Part shown: positions 9,164 through 20,032 of the stretch, in pieces
How positions within the stretch are numbered: the first letter of the stretch is position 1
How the letters are laid out: every line of letters begins with the position of its first letter
DNA from: Rippkaea orientalis PCC 8801
GTDB lineage: Bacteria; Cyanobacteriota; Cyanobacteriia; Cyanobacteriales; Microcystaceae
Direction of reading: 5' to 3'
DNA length: 64,000 bases
NCBI RefSeq assembly: GCF_000021805.1
Contig: NC_011726.1
Coordinates: 2,636,097 to 2,700,096, forward strand
The notes under the pieces: generated by a model
Seen by the model: only the letters and a program-made list of their open reading frames with translations
Databases searched by the model: none
Told to the model about the DNA's origin: nothing
Position numbers and translations under genes: made by a program

Positions 9164-9661
9164 ATGGTTTACACAGCAACCACTCAAGCAATCACTTGGA
9201 ATCCCCAAACTGTTGACGTTCCCTCTGTCACAGCGCAATTTCAACGCCTCAGTACCGATGACAAGTTAGGCTTACTGTGGATCATCTACACAGAAGTTGG
9301 TCGCTCTATTACACCAGCCGCACCTGGCGCAGCACGCTTACAATTCGCAGAAGGCATCCTCAACCAAATCAAGCAGATGCCTCAAAACGAGCAACTAGAA
9401 GTCATGCGCGACTTAGTCAAAAAAGTCAGCACTCCCATCACCCGTGCTTACGGAAGCCTCACCAGCAACACGAAATTAGCCTTCTGGTATCAACTCGCAG
9501 AATTGATGAAAGCAGGATTGGTGATTCCGGTTCCCCCTAACTACCAATTAAGCCGTGAAGCGAATACTGTCATGGCTGGACTACAAAATCTTAGCTTTAA
9601 TCAGCAAATTACTGTTTTACGCAATGCCGTTGCTGATATGGGAGTTGATCCCTTAGCATAA
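9164..9661 (+). CDS. Helical carotenoid protein (OCP N-terminal-domain homologue)
   Basis: The 165-residue protein is homologous to the all-helical, carotenoid-binding N-terminal domain of the orange carotenoid protein. Typical stretches are DKLGLLWIIYTEVGRSITPA, AEGILNQIKQM and AFWYQLAELMKAG. It lacks the C-terminal regulatory domain, so it belongs to the HCP group, whose members bind canthaxanthin-type ketocarotenoids and quench singlet oxygen or phycobilisome excitation depending on the clade. I chose the ATG at 9164 (MVYTATTQAITW); an in-frame TTG at 9071 would add 31 residues absent from the family. The C-terminal-domain partner follows at 9755, as seen for HCP4/HCP5-type pairs. The clade assignment is inference. 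Confidence 0.9.
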   Translation: MVYTATTQAITWNPQTVDVPSVTAQFQRLSTDDKLGLLWIIYTEVGRSITPAAPGAARLQFAEGILNQIKQMPQNEQLEVMRDLVKKVSTPITRAYGSLTSNTKLAFWYQLAELMKAGLVIPVPPNYQLSREANTVMAGLQNLSFNQQITVLRNAVADMGVDPLA

Positions 9662-9698
9662 CCCTTTCTCAATCTCGCTTTCAATTCTCCTAACAGTT

Positions 9699-9724
9699 AA
9701 GAGCAGGATTTCCCTGCTCTTTTC
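9699..9724 (+). terminator. Rho-independent terminator between the two carotenoid-protein genes
   Basis: AAGAGCAGG (9699-9707), loop ATTTC, then CCTGCTCTT (9713-9721) form a perfect 9-bp stem ending in a short T run. It lies 38 bp after the helical carotenoid protein stop and 30 bp before the partner gene. It could end or attenuate transcription, giving unequal amounts of the two proteins. Confidence 0.75.
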
Positions 9725-9754
9725 TATGCTAATCTGATTGTTTTTGCCATCATT

Positions 9755-10153
9755 ATGACCGTTATTGAAACTACCGCGATCGCAGGAATTGTAGAACCAG
9801 TCATCGAAGCTTATTTTGCTACGTTAAATGCGGGTCAATTTGAGGCAACTGCCGACTTATTTGCCGTTAACGGGGCATTACACCCTCCCTTTGAATCTCC
9901 TGTGGTTGGAACTGAGGCGATCGCTGCCTATCTCAAAGCAGAGGCTCAAGGAATGACCCTTTATCCCCGCCAAGGGACTAAAGAACCGCTAGAGAACAAC
10001 CGCACTCAAGTTAACGTCACAGGGAAGGTTCAAACCCCCCTATTTGGGGTCAGGGTTGCTTGGACGTTCATTCTCCAAGAGAACCATCAAATTGAGTCAG
10101 TTGAGGTTAACTTATTAGCTTCTTTGGCAGAATTAGCTAATTTTCAGCGTTAA
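9755..10153 (+). CDS. OCP C-terminal-domain homologue (NTF2-like carotenoid carrier)
   Basis: The 132-residue protein has the NTF2-like fold of the OCP C-terminal domain: an N-terminal helix (VEPVIEAYFATLNAGQFEAT), the LFAVNGALHPPFESPVVG segment, and strands ending FGVRVAWTFIL. Such homologues (CTDH) dimerise around a carotenoid and pass it to helical carotenoid proteins. No cysteine is present, so the Cys-mediated redox dimer described for some CTDHs is not possible here. It starts at ATG 9755, 93 bp after the HCP gene with a terminator hairpin in between. The convergent gene at 10161 ends 8 bp downstream. Confidence 0.88.
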   Translation: MTVIETTAIAGIVEPVIEAYFATLNAGQFEATADLFAVNGALHPPFESPVVGTEAIAAYLKAEAQGMTLYPRQGTKEPLENNRTQVNVTGKVQTPLFGVRVAWTFILQENHQIESVEVNLLASLAELANFQR

Positions 10154-10160
10154 AACCAAC

Positions 10161-10601
10161 TTAAGCCACATAAGCGGGTTGTTCAAAGGCCATCTGTAAT
10201 GCTTTGCGTCCTAATTCTAAATCTTGGGGAGAAGGAATCCAATCAGGATGACTGGTCATTAAGAGACTTTCAATGCTTTCTTTATCGAACAAGTGCCAAG
10301 TTAATGCGCCATCAACCCTTCCCTGGATAGCATAGCAATTCTCGCTGATACAGTGAATCGAACACCCTCCGACAACCCGCTTAATGGTCATGATTTCTTG
10401 GGGTTGGAGTGACCGAAACTGGAGGATTGCTTCCTTCAATTCTTGAACGGATGACACACACAACCCTGGAATGATCACCTGTAATTGTTGATTACCATTA
10501 ACAGCAATCCAATAGCGACGAGAGGGATCAACTCCTTCTAACCAAGGTAGTTCGTCATCAAGGCGATAGCGAGGGGAAAGGATAAACGGTTGTGTCATCA
10601 T
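10161..10601 (-). CDS. Conserved hypothetical protein, cysteine cluster
   Basis: The 146-residue soluble protein has no domain I recognise. It begins MMTQPFILSPRYRLDDELPW and carries a compact cysteine group, GGCSIHCISENC, near residues 79-90, plus an earlier Cys near 48. The spacing resembles a metal or disulphide site, but it is not a standard ferredoxin or zinc-ribbon pattern. The gene converges on the carotenoid-carrier gene with only 7 bp between their ends. The ends WHLFDKESIESLL and QDLELGRKALQMAFEQP look helical. Function is unknown; a link to carotenoid photoprotection is only guilt by position. Confidence 0.7.
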   Translation of the reverse strand: MMTQPFILSPRYRLDDELPWLEGVDPSRRYWIAVNGNQQLQVIIPGLCVSSVQELKEAILQFRSLQPQEIMTIKRVVGGCSIHCISENCYAIQGRVDGALTWHLFDKESIESLLMTSHPDWIPSPQDLELGRKALQMAFEQPAYVA

Positions 10602-10776
10602 CTATATCGTTGGTTTGTTTAATCTGTTTGTTTAAAAGGTCTGTTAAAAACTTGTTGTGTTAGATTGTAGAATCTCATGACAAAATTGCCCGTTAAATTA
10701 ATAAAACTTAACTAAACTATTTTTTTAAGTAATATTTTGTTACTTTTCGTAATAATAGTATTCCCTGAAAAAAAAT

Positions 10777-10810
10777 GAGGTGGGGGTCAACAGCCGTTGA
10801 CCCCCACCTC
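10777..10810 (-). terminator. Strong rho-independent terminator of ybaB
   Basis: GAGGTGGGGGTCAAC (10777-10791) and its exact complement (10796-10810) form a 15-bp GC-rich stem with a 4-base loop. On the minus strand it is followed by eight T residues. It lies 30 bp after the ybaB stop and closes the murC-murB-ybaB unit. Confidence 0.92.
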
Positions 10811-10840
10811 ACAAAGTCCTAATGTGCTAACATCAGCTTC

Positions 10841-11185
10841 TTAAAGACCTGGAAGATTCAAGCCACTGGTGAGTTCTTCCATCTTAGTCCGCATCGTTTC
10901 CGTCGACTGAGTATAGGCATCCTTCATCGCGTCAGTGACCAACTGAGAGAGTTCATCAGCTCCCTTTTCCAACGCTTCTGGGAGAATAGTCACGCTACGG
11001 GGTTCTTGGTTGCCACTCATGATCACTTTAACCAGTTTTCCCTCAGAGAACCCCTCAATTTCCATCTGCTCCAATTCTTGTTGAAGTTGTTGGGCTCCTG
11101 CTTGAACTTGTTGTGCTTTGGCAAAAGCTTCTTGTAATTCCTTAATTTTACCTAATCCAAACCCAAATCCTTGTCCTTTTGTCAT
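10841..11185 (-). CDS. YbaB/EbfC family nucleoid-associated protein
   Basis: The 114-residue protein has the YbaB/EbfC architecture: an N-terminal helix rich in Gln and Ala ([20 protein letters not shown]), then [16 protein letters not shown] and a C-terminal helix. Family members form dimers that bind DNA and influence nucleoid organisation. An N-terminal glycine-rich [11 protein letters not shown] stretch replaces the more usual short start. It is the third gene of the leftward murC-murB-ybaB group, 113 bp after murB, and is followed by a strong terminator. DNA specificity cannot be read from the sequence. Confidence 0.88.
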   Translation of the reverse strand: MTKGQGFGFGLGKIKELQEAFAKAQQVQAGAQQLQQELEQMEIEGFSEGKLVKVIMSGNQEPRSVTILPEALEKGADELSQLVTDAMKDAYTQSTETMRTKMEELTSGLNLPGL

Positions 11186-11298
11186 AATCTCTTCAACAGT
11201 ATGAGTTTTAATGATAATTAATCAGAGCCTTAATAAAAGACCCTCTGGGTTGAAACAATCAACCCCTAGTTAATCTTAATATCCCTTGGTTGTTTCTG

Positions 11299-12240
11299 TC
11301 AGACTTCAAGAGGAGAAAACTCACCCAAGATTTTGACCTCTGGTTCTAATAACAAAGACCAGTGAGACTCTACTTGTTCTTGAACATGACGAATGAGCCT
11401 AAAAATATCTTGAGCCTTAGCCTGTCCACAATTGAGAATAAAATTGGCATGACGTTGAGAAATTTCGGCATCGCCAATGCGATAGCCTTTCAATCCTAAT
11501 TGTTCAATTAACCAACCCGCCGCGTGGGGAGTCGGATTACGAAAAACACTGCCACAACTTGGTTTATCGTAGGGTTGAGAACTTTTACGCTGTTGCAGAT
11601 TTTGCTGAGTTATCTGCATGATTTCTTGACGACTAAAGCCCATTTCTAACTGAAAAGTTGCCTCTAACACCAGTTTTGACTGTCCTTGTAAAGAAGACTT
11701 GCGATAACTGTAATTAAGATCCTTGGGCGTTAACGTTTCCTTTGTCCCATCTGGAGATAATACCACCGCACTAATTAAACAGTCTGCCGTACATTGATGA
11801 TGAGCTCCCGCATTCATGACCACTGCACCACCAACGGTTCCGGGGATACCCACAGCCCATTCTAAGCCTCGCCAACCTCGTTTAGCAGCTTGCCAAGCAA
11901 TACTGGCAATGGGTTCCCCCGCGGCCACTGTAATGCGACCCGTTTCGGCATCAAAGCCACGGTGACGCAAAAAACGAGTACTCAGGACTAACCCATCAAT
12001 ACCGCGATCGCTAATCAACAGGTTAGAGCCTGCGCCCAAGAGCATCAGTGGCATATCTTGGGTTTGAAACCATTCAAAGGTAGCTTGGAGGGCTTCCCAA
12101 CTGCGAGGGGCTGCATACCATTGGGCTTGACCCCCCACCCGATAGGAGGTTTGATCCGCTAGGGAAAAATTGGGCAAAATCTGACAATCGGTTCCTCGAA
12201 GTTGGATTACACAAGGAGTAGCAGAAGAAACTGTCATCAT
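11299..12240 (-). CDS. murB: UDP-N-acetylenolpyruvoylglucosamine reductase
   Basis: The 313-residue flavoenzyme reduces UDP-GlcNAc-enolpyruvate to UDP-MurNAc in peptidoglycan synthesis. It shows the FAD-binding domain entry SYRVGGQAQWY, the pyrophosphate loop LGAGSNLLIS, GIPGTVGGAVVMNAGA, and the catalytic serine segment CGSVFRNP. The C-terminal QRHANFILN with a final glutamate region (LLLEPEVKILG) is also present. All are in the usual order for type I MurB. It follows murC in the same direction with a gap of 122 bp, so co-transcription is likely. Tandem ATGs at 12240 and 12237 leave the start uncertain by one residue. Confidence 0.95.
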   Translation of the reverse strand: MMTVSSATPCVIQLRGTDCQILPNFSLADQTSYRVGGQAQWYAAPRSWEALQATFEWFQTQDMPLMLLGAGSNLLISDRGIDGLVLSTRFLRHRGFDAETGRITVAAGEPIASIAWQAAKRGWRGLEWAVGIPGTVGGAVVMNAGAHHQCTADCLISAVVLSPDGTKETLTPKDLNYSYRKSSLQGQSKLVLEATFQLEMGFSRQEIMQITQQNLQQRKSSQPYDKPSCGSVFRNPTPHAAGWLIEQLGLKGYRIGDAEISQRHANFILNCGQAKAQDIFRLIRHVQEQVESHWSLLLEPEVKILGEFSPLEV

Positions 12241-12362
12241 GGGCTTACTAACAAATTAGGAGGGGTCAATTGAAACGAAAGACTAATCATAGTGCCAATT
12301 GTTTCCAAACCGAGGGTCTGAAAACTTGGCCAACTCTCAATCTCAGGGAATTTTGACAATTT

Positions 12363-13847
12363 TTAGATTGAGACGACATCATAACGGGCAATCACCTGAG
12401 GAATAATTTGGTTAAGGTTTCCTGCCCCCAAAAACAGAGCAAGATCTCCAGGTTGCAACAATTGCGGTAAAGATTCCGTTAACGCCTTTAAGCAAGGTTC
12501 ATAGATGACCTGAGAATGGTGAACTTTAACCGCATTAGCTAAGTCTTGTCCGGTAATGTTATGGATATTGACTTCCCCTGCACTGTAAATATCGCTCAAA
12601 ATGACTAAATCGGCTGCCTGAAAAGCCTGAGCAAAGTCCGCTAAAAAGGTTGCTGTTCGACTATAGCGATGGGGTTGAAAAATCGCTACCACACGAGATG
12701 AGCCATTTTGATCGACTTTAGAACGAGCAGCCGAGAGAGTGGCTTGAATTTCGCTGGGATGGTGGGCATAGTCATCAATAAACGTAATGCCGTTAGAGTA
12801 GCCCCGATGTTCAAAGCGTCGCTTAGCCCCGCCAAAGGTAGCTAGGGCATCGGCAATAACCTGAAAATCTAGGCCGAGTTTTCGTCCCACTGCCACTGCT
12901 GCGAGGGCATTACTGACGTTATGTTCGCCTGGAATGGTTAGACGCATCTGCCCTAAAAATCGACCCCGTTCCCAGACCTCAGCTATTGTGCCTTGGGCAT
13001 CATAGGTCAGGTTTTTAACGGTGTAATCAGCGTTTTTCGTGGGATCGAGGCTATAGGTAATGGTAGGGTTGAGTTGGCTTCTAACCGTCTCACAATCGAT
13101 ACAACCGACCAAAATCTCGCATTGGGTTTCAAAAATCTGGAAGGTTCTGACCACTTGTTCGAGACTTTCGTAGTGATCGGGGTGATCTAATTCAATATTC
13201 GTCACCACACCAATAGTCGGGGAGTGCTTGACCAGTGATCCATCGGACTCATCGGCTTCGGCTACGAGGTATTTACTTGACCCTAAATGAGCATTGCCTT
13301 CCCATGCGTCCACCTCTCCCCCGACAATAATCGTTGGATCTAGTCCTGCTTTGAGGAGGACATAACCCACCAGACTGCTGGTGGTGGTTTTGCCGTGGGT
13401 TCCGGCTACTGCAATACTTTGATAATCGCTAATTAAGGCAGCTAAGACATCAGAACGGTGAAAAATGGGACATCCCTTTTCTTGGGCAGCTTGATATTCA
13501 GAATTATTTTTAGCGATCGCCGTTGAACAGATAACTTGGGGCAAATTATCTTCAGGTAAAGTTAAAGTAGCGACTGTTCTCGAAGACGAATGGATTGTCT
13601 GATTAGCGAGAACCGACACAGGCTCAGCAGCGCGACTTCGACCAGTTTGGAAAAGTTCTAGGTTAGTGGCTTCTTGACGACTAAAAATATGGGCTCCTAC
13701 CCCTTGCAATCTTTCTGTAATATGACTTGACCGTACATCGGAACCAGATACGGGCAGTTGTCGCTTGGCGAGTACATAGGCCAAGGCTGACATCCCAATG
13801 CCACCAATACCGATAAAATGGAAAGGCCGTCCGCTAAAATCAACCAT
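12363..13847 (-). CDS. murC: UDP-N-acetylmuramate-L-alanine ligase
   Basis: The roughly 494-residue enzyme adds L-alanine to UDP-MurNAc using ATP. It has the Rossmann start FHFIGIGGIGMSALAY, the P loop AGTHGKTTTSSL, EADESDGS, NIELDHPDHY and the C-terminal domain motif IDDYAHHPSEI. A stretch of about 35 residues near 60-95 (FQTGRSRAAEPVS and following) is longer than in proteobacterial MurC, which accounts for the cyanobacterial length of about 500. I prefer ATG 13847, which has GGAG 14 bases upstream; a GTG at 13871 would add 8 residues. The gene heads the murC-murB-ybaB unit. Confidence 0.95.
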   Translation of the reverse strand: MVDFSGRPFHFIGIGGIGMSALAYVLAKRQLPVSGSDVRSSHITERLQGVGAHIFSRQEATNLELFQTGRSRAAEPVSVLANQTIHSSSRTVATLTLPEDNLPQVICSTAIAKNNSEYQAAQEKGCPIFHRSDVLAALISDYQSIAVAGTHGKTTTSSLVGYVLLKAGLDPTIIVGGEVDAWEGNAHLGSSKYLVAEADESDGSLVKHSPTIGVVTNIELDHPDHYESLEQVVRTFQIFETQCEILVGCIDCETVRSQLNPTITYSLDPTKNADYTVKNLTYDAQGTIAEVWERGRFLGQMRLTIPGEHNVSNALAAVAVGRKLGLDFQVIADALATFGGAKRRFEHRGYSNGITFIDDYAHHPSEIQATLSAARSKVDQNGSSRVVAIFQPHRYSRTATFLADFAQAFQAADLVILSDIYSAGEVNIHNITGQDLANAVKVHHSQVIYEPCLKALTESLPQLLQPGDLALFLGAGNLNQIIPQVIARYDVVSI

Positions 13848-13871
13848 TTTCACCGTTACATCTCCTGACAC

Positions 13872-14196
13872 ACCGCATGATTATTGCAAAAGGTCTTTGC
13901 TTATTAATTACGGGCTATGATATCAAAAACTGACCTATTAATCATTAAATCTGTTTCCATCAATTGGGAAATTTTAGCCGAATCGAGGTTCAATTGACGC
14001 ACTCCAATCAGGCTCAAAGACTGATTAAATGTGTATTTTGCCCCTGTTGTTCTGGGAGCTTAAGCTATCTAGTTACATCTGCTTACCTTAAAAAAATTTC
14101 TAATTTGGGGATCGAATGGATCAGTCTTTGGGGTATGATTGGGGTCATTAATAATCATTTAATCTATTGAGCTAAAGCATAGAGGGCAACAAACAA
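13872..14196. other. Divergent promoter region between murC and gap2
   Basis: About 325 bases separate the two divergent genes. A TATGAT box at 14134-14139 could serve gap2, but no -35 at correct spacing is convincing. An open frame across 13964-14170 lacks a credible start and composition, and I do not call it a gene. Confidence 0.4.
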
Positions 14197-15210
14197 GTGA
14201 TTAGAGTAGCGATCAACGGATTCGGACGCATTGGACGGAACTTTTTACGGTGCTGGTTAGGACGCGAAAACACCCAGTTAGAGTTGGTGGGGATTAATGA
14301 TACTTCCGATCCGAGGACTAACGCCCACCTATTGAGATACGATTCGATGTTGGGCAAACTCAATGCGGACATCAGTGCTGATGAAAATTCCATTACTGTT
14401 AATGGAAAAACCATCAAATGTGTGTCCGATCGCAACCCCTTAAATTTACCTTGGCAAGAATGGGGAGTAGACCTGATTATCGAATCTACTGGGGTCTTTG
14501 TTGACGACGAGGGAGCTTCTAAGCATATCGTCGCTGGAGCGAAAAAAGTGCTGATTACGGCTCCTGGTAAGGGAGGTAACATTGGAACTTATGTGGTTGG
14601 GGTCAACGATCACGAATACGACCACGACAAATACAATATTATTAGTAATGCTAGTTGTACCACTAACTGTCTAGCTCCAGTGGTTAAGGTGATTCATGAA
14701 AACTTTGGCATCATCAAAGGAACCATGACCACTACCCACAGTTATACAGGGGATCAGCGCATTCTTGATGCGAGTCACCGGGATTTACGTCGGGCTCGTG
14801 CGGCTGCGGTTAATATTGTACCTACTTCTACGGGTGCTGCTAAGGCGGTTGCTTTAGTTATCCCTGAAATGAAGGGTAAACTCAATGGTATTGCTCTGCG
14901 GGTTCCCACTCCTAACGTTTCTGTGGTGGATTTAGTCGCTCAAGTTGAAAAGAGTACCATTGCTGAACAAGTTAATGAAGTGCTTAAAGCTGCCGCAGAA
15001 GGGCCGATGAAAGGAATTATTGAATACAATGATTTACCTTTAGTTTCCTGTGACTACCGTGGAACAGATTCTTCTTCTATCGTTGATGCTAGTCTGACGA
15101 TGGTTATGGGTGGCGACATGATTAAGGTAATTGCTTGGTACGACAACGAGTGGGGTTATTCTCAACGGGTTGTGGACTTAGCTGAAGTGGTTGCTAAAAA
15201 CTGGAAATAA
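14197..15210 (+). CDS. gap2: NADP-dependent glyceraldehyde-3-phosphate dehydrogenase, photosynthetic
   Basis: The 337-residue enzyme starts with GTG at 14197 ([16 protein letters not shown]). It has the NAD(P) fold GFGRIGRN, the active-site [12 protein letters not shown] with Cys154 as nucleophile, and the ending [15 protein letters not shown]. The stretch [17 protein letters not shown] is typical of cyanobacterial Gap2, which accepts NADPH and works in the reductive direction of the Calvin cycle. A glycolytic Gap1 is less likely because of this segment. There is no CP12-like tail. It is monocistronic, with its own terminator at 15235-15260. Confidence 0.95.
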   Translation: MIRVAINGFGRIGRNFLRCWLGRENTQLELVGINDTSDPRTNAHLLRYDSMLGKLNADISADENSITVNGKTIKCVSDRNPLNLPWQEWGVDLIIESTGVFVDDEGASKHIVAGAKKVLITAPGKGGNIGTYVVGVNDHEYDHDKYNIISNASCTTNCLAPVVKVIHENFGIIKGTMTTTHSYTGDQRILDASHRDLRRARAAAVNIVPTSTGAAKAVALVIPEMKGKLNGIALRVPTPNVSVVDLVAQVEKSTIAEQVNEVLKAAAEGPMKGIIEYNDLPLVSCDYRGTDSSSIVDASLTMVMGGDMIKVIAWYDNEWGYSQRVVDLAEVVAKNWK

Positions 15211-15234
15211 GTCAAATAAGCGATTAAGTCAAGC

Positions 15235-15260
15235 AAGGGAGGCTAAAAATAGCCTCCCTT
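15235..15260 (+). terminator. Terminator of gap2
   Basis: AAGGGAGGCTA (15235-15245), loop AAAA and TAGCCTCCCTT (15250-15260) form a perfect 11-bp stem, 24 bp after the gap2 stop. The following bases are TCTC rather than a pure T run. Termination is well supported by position and stem strength. Confidence 0.85.
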
Positions 15261-15319
15261 TCTCACTCTATTGTACAGTGACACATTAGAAAGCAACATG
15301 GGATAGCCGAGGTGAAGTA

Positions 15320-15347
15320 CCCCAACTTGTTATCGCTGAAGTTGGGG
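15320..15347. repeat. Orphan hairpin resembling an IS200/IS605 end
   Basis: CCCCAACTT (15320-15328) and AAGTTGGGG (15339-15347) form a 9-bp stem with a 10-base loop (GTTATCGCTG), flanked by GAAGTAC and CTTCCCAAC. The form resembles subterminal hairpins of cyanobacterial IS200/IS605 elements, but no transposase is nearby. It could equally end gun4 transcripts. Confidence 0.4.
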
Positions 15348-15394
15348 CTTCCCAACAACAAGTCAATTAAAATCTAACGGACAATTGCTGAGCG

Positions 15395-16126
15395 TTACCA
15401 ATTATGTTCAGACCAAACAGGATGGGAAAATAGGGAAGCAGCAACCCTAACTCCTCGCAGTTGATTTAAGAGAGGAAGATGTCCGACAGGAGCACTTAAA
15501 TCCCAAGTAAACTGATTAGGATATTGAGTCCAATTATTATCCTGTTTCCAGCCAATTTTTGGCCACAATTTATTATAGTCTTGACCTACCGAGAGCCAGA
15601 TTTTGCGTTGGACTGAAAAGCCAAATTTTCCTTCTGAATAAACCCACCACAAGGAATTAATAGTGTGTAAGTCTGTACTTGGAAATTGTTCAACTTCCGT
15701 AAAATACGCCCATTTACGCTGGACAGCAGCTTCTCCGGCTAATTCACAGAGTTTTTGTCGAGTGAGGGTATCTGCTGCTTGAAACTCTTGTTTAAGGAGT
15801 AATTCATTCAGTCCTTGATAGTCAATGTTGCGTTCTGACTTGAGGGGGATGACTCCATTGGGAAAATGATGGGTTAAAAAGTCCAGGGTTTTTGGGACGT
15901 TAACCTGATAAAGAGCCTGATAAGCTTTACCTATGACGATATTAGGGGTTTTTGTCTGTGATAATTGTAAAAAGGTCATCAAAACTTCCCATCCACTGTC
16001 TCCACTGCTTACCAATTGAGGAATGAGTTCTAATTGGGTTTTAGGAGACTCTGCTAAAAACTGACTCACCTCTGGGGAGAGATTATTATGTGTATTGTGA
16101 ACTGTAGCGGTCTGCTGCTCAGTCAT
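15395..16126 (-). CDS. gun4: GUN4 domain protein, Mg-chelatase activator
   Basis: The 243-residue protein has an N-terminal helical-repeat domain (about 1-110) and a C-terminal GUN4 domain. Porphyrin-binding landmarks are present: INSLWWVYSEGKFGFSVQ, KIWLSVGQDYNKLWPKIGW and WDLSAPVGHLPLLNQLRG. GUN4 binds protoporphyrin IX and Mg-protoporphyrin and stimulates the ChlH subunit of Mg-chelatase in chlorophyll synthesis. The length is close to the single-domain cyanobacterial type (about 230 residues) and not the larger kinase fusions. It converges on gap2 and begins with ATG at 16126. No chlorophyll gene is adjacent. Confidence 0.93.
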   Translation of the reverse strand: MTEQQTATVHNTHNNLSPEVSQFLAESPKTQLELIPQLVSSGDSGWEVLMTFLQLSQTKTPNIVIGKAYQALYQVNVPKTLDFLTHHFPNGVIPLKSERNIDYQGLNELLLKQEFQAADTLTRQKLCELAGEAAVQRKWAYFTEVEQFPSTDLHTINSLWWVYSEGKFGFSVQRKIWLSVGQDYNKLWPKIGWKQDNNWTQYPNQFTWDLSAPVGHLPLLNQLRGVRVAASLFSHPVWSEHNW

Positions 16127-16358
16127 GAAACCACCCGTTTACCTAGTGCCATAACTATTAATATCATCAATTGAGGCTAATTGGTTTGAGGTTGCGGGTT
16201 TATCTAAATAATGTAGGGTTAGCAGGAATGTCAGAGAGTTTTTTCTTTTTGTCACCCTGTGAGATATGATTGTCTAGGAATTTTATAAAGTAAGGACTGG
16301 CGTTGACAGGCATCCTCAAACTCAGTCATCTTACTTGAGAAATTCTAGGCTCAATTAG

Positions 16359-17634
<1,276 letters not shown>

Positions 17635-17865
17635 TTGATTGAACTTGAGTCTGACACAAAAGGGAATAGGGAATACTCCGTGGGGCTACATTTAACATGA
17701 TTTGTTTTAGGGCATTAACTGTTCCATTTTTTCTCCCCATTCCCTACTGTTGATTCATTTTAAGAAGCCTCCAGAGGGAAAGACCTTAAAAACAAATCCT
17801 TCAATGATCAATCAATGACCTATAATAATAAATTAATCTTGAAGAGAATAAATATTGACTAACCC

Positions 17866-18954
17866 ATGACTCAAACAAAACGCGCCCTAATTACTGGTAT
17901 TACTGGCCAAGATGGCTCTTATTTAAGTGAGTTTTTATTAGAACAAGGGTACGAAGTCCACGGGATTATTCGTCGAACCTCTACGTTCAATACCGATCGC
18001 ATCGATCATATTTACGTCGATCCCCATGATACCCAAGCCAAACTGTTTCTTCACTATGGAGACTTAACCGACGGAACCACTCTGCGTCGTATCTTAGAAC
18101 AGGTTCAACCCGTAGAAATCTATAACTTAGGAGCCCAGTCCCATGTTAGGGTGAGTTTTGATTCTCCCGAATATACCGTAGATTCAGTGGGAATGGGAAC
18201 CCTGCGTCTGTTGGAAGCCATTCGAGACTACCAACAGCGTACAGGAATTGAGGTTCGGTTTTATCAAGCCGGATCATCGGAAATGTTCGGTAAAGTCCAA
18301 GACATTCCCCAAAAAGAAACCACTCCCTTCTATCCTCGCAGTCCCTATGCCTGTGCTAAAGTCTATGCCCATTGGCAAACTGTCAATTATCGGGAATCTT
18401 ACGATTTATTTGCCTGTAATGGTATTTTATTTAACCATGAATCCCCCCGGCGCGGCGAAACCTTTGTAACTCGCAAGATTACGAGAGCGATCGCCCGTAT
18501 TGTCGCAGGAACCCAGAAAAAACTCTATTTAGGGAACCTTGATTCTAAACGGGACTGGGGCTACGCTAAAGACTACGTTAGAGCCATGTGGCTCATGTTA
18601 CAACAACAAGAAGCCGATGATTATGTCATCGCTACGGGAGAAACCCATTCTATTCGAGAATTTTTGGAAATTTCTTTTAATTATGTGAATCTCAAGTGGG
18701 AAGATTACGTTGCCTTTGATGAACGCTATCTCCGTCCGGCGGAAGTGGATTTACTGATTGGAGATCCCACCAAGGCTAAGGAAAACCTGGGTTGGGAACC
18801 TTCTGTTACCTTTGAGGAGTTAGTCCATTTAATGGTTGAGGCTGATTTAGCTGTTTTAGGGCTTTCTTCTCCTAATGGAACCCCTAATGACCAAATATTG
18901 TTGTTAAAAGATAATGCCTATGTTCGTCAACCAATGAGCGTTATGGTGGACTAA
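17866..18954 (+). CDS. gmd: GDP-mannose 4,6-dehydratase
   Basis: The 362-residue short-chain dehydrogenase converts GDP-mannose to GDP-4-keto-6-deoxymannose. The NADP fold is [20 protein letters not shown], followed by [14 protein letters not shown]. The catalytic pair Tyr161 and Lys165 lie in [12 protein letters not shown], and [17 protein letters not shown] is the family signature. The C-terminus carries a 25-residue hydrophobic tail beyond the usual end. The next gene encodes the epimerase/reductase that completes GDP-fucose synthesis. Products probably feed surface polysaccharide or lipopolysaccharide. Confidence 0.95.
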   Translation: MTQTKRALITGITGQDGSYLSEFLLEQGYEVHGIIRRTSTFNTDRIDHIYVDPHDTQAKLFLHYGDLTDGTTLRRILEQVQPVEIYNLGAQSHVRVSFDSPEYTVDSVGMGTLRLLEAIRDYQQRTGIEVRFYQAGSSEMFGKVQDIPQKETTPFYPRSPYACAKVYAHWQTVNYRESYDLFACNGILFNHESPRRGETFVTRKITRAIARIVAGTQKKLYLGNLDSKRDWGYAKDYVRAMWLMLQQQEADDYVIATGETHSIREFLEISFNYVNLKWEDYVAFDERYLRPAEVDLLIGDPTKAKENLGWEPSVTFEELVHLMVEADLAVLGLSSPNGTPNDQILLLKDNAYVRQPMSVMVD

Positions 18955-19068
18955 TTTTCCTCAATAAAACTCAAGGACAAAAAAAGATCACAGTGTGAGT
19001 TAATTAAGGTAACAATTAAGTCATGATCATAGATAATTGAGAAAGCAAGCCTTAGGGAAGCGATAAAA

Positions 19069-20007
19069 ATGCTGGATTTGAGCGATAAACGAATTTTAGT
19101 AACAGGTGGCTCTGGTTTTTTGGGCAAACAAGTCGTTGAACAACTGCTCCAAGCAGGTGCTAATGCTGATAAACTTACTATTCCTCGTTCTCGGAACTGT
19201 GATTTGCGGATCATAGACAATTGTCAGAAGGCTGTGGCTCAACAGGATATTATTATCCATTTGGCTGCTCATGTCGGAGGAATTGGCTTAAATCGGGAAA
19301 AACCGGCTGAATTATTCTACGACAATCTGATGATGGGGGCGCAATTAATTCATGCTGCTTACCAAGCGGGGGTAGAAAAATTCGTCTGTATTGGTACGAT
19401 TTGCGCCTATCCTAAGTTCACTCCCGTTCCTTTTCAAGAAGACGACCTCTGGAATGGCTACCCCGAAGAAACCAATGCTCCCTATGGAATTGCTAAAAAG
19501 GCTTTATTAGTTCAACTCCAGTCCTATCGTGATCAGTATGGATTTAATGGTATTTACCTCCTTCCCGTTAATTTGTATGGTCCTGAGGATAATTTTAATC
19601 CCCGTAGTTCCCACGTGATTCCGGCTTTAATTCGCAAAGTCTATGAGGCTCAACAACAGGGAATTAATGAGCTTCGGGTTTGGGGAGATGGTTCTCCAAC
19701 CCGGGAATTTCTCTACTCTACGGATGCAGCTAGAGGGATTGTTATGGCTACCCAATTGTACAATGATCCTGAACCCGTTAATTTAGGGACTAATTATGAG
19801 ATTTCTATCCGCAATTTAGTGGAATTAATTAGTGAATTGATGGAATTTAAGGGACAAATTATCTGGGAAACCGATAAACCTAATGGACAACCGCGCCGTT
19901 GTTTAGATACCCATCGCGCTCAAGAAACCTTCGGATTTAAGGCAGAAATGAACTTAAAACAAGGTTTAAAAAATACCATTGACTGGTATCGGAAAAATCC
20001 ATCTTAA
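19069..20007 (+). CDS. fcl: GDP-L-fucose synthase
   Basis: The 312-residue enzyme epimerises and reduces GDP-4-keto-6-deoxymannose to GDP-L-fucose with NADPH. It has [17 protein letters not shown] at the N-terminus, [26 protein letters not shown] and the catalytic Tyr139/Lys143 in [10 protein letters not shown]. The C-terminal substrate region contains [11 protein letters not shown] and [10 protein letters not shown]. It follows gmd by 114 bp in the same direction, and the two steps are consecutive. No fucosyltransferase is adjacent; glycosyltransferases occur further right at 50-52 kb. Confidence 0.95.
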   Translation: MLDLSDKRILVTGGSGFLGKQVVEQLLQAGANADKLTIPRSRNCDLRIIDNCQKAVAQQDIIIHLAAHVGGIGLNREKPAELFYDNLMMGAQLIHAAYQAGVEKFVCIGTICAYPKFTPVPFQEDDLWNGYPEETNAPYGIAKKALLVQLQSYRDQYGFNGIYLLPVNLYGPEDNFNPRSSHVIPALIRKVYEAQQQGINELRVWGDGSPTREFLYSTDAARGIVMATQLYNDPEPVNLGTNYEISIRNLVELISELMEFKGQIIWETDKPNGQPRRCLDTHRAQETFGFKAEMNLKQGLKNTIDWYRKNPS

Positions 20008-20032
20008 TAGGCTTTGATGGCTACATAGAACA

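Noticed and set aside
13964-14170. Open frame with a Cys-rich stretch (CVFCPCCSG) between murC and gap2
   Set aside because: No credible start or ribosome-binding site, and it occupies the promoter region of gap2. It is probably chance.
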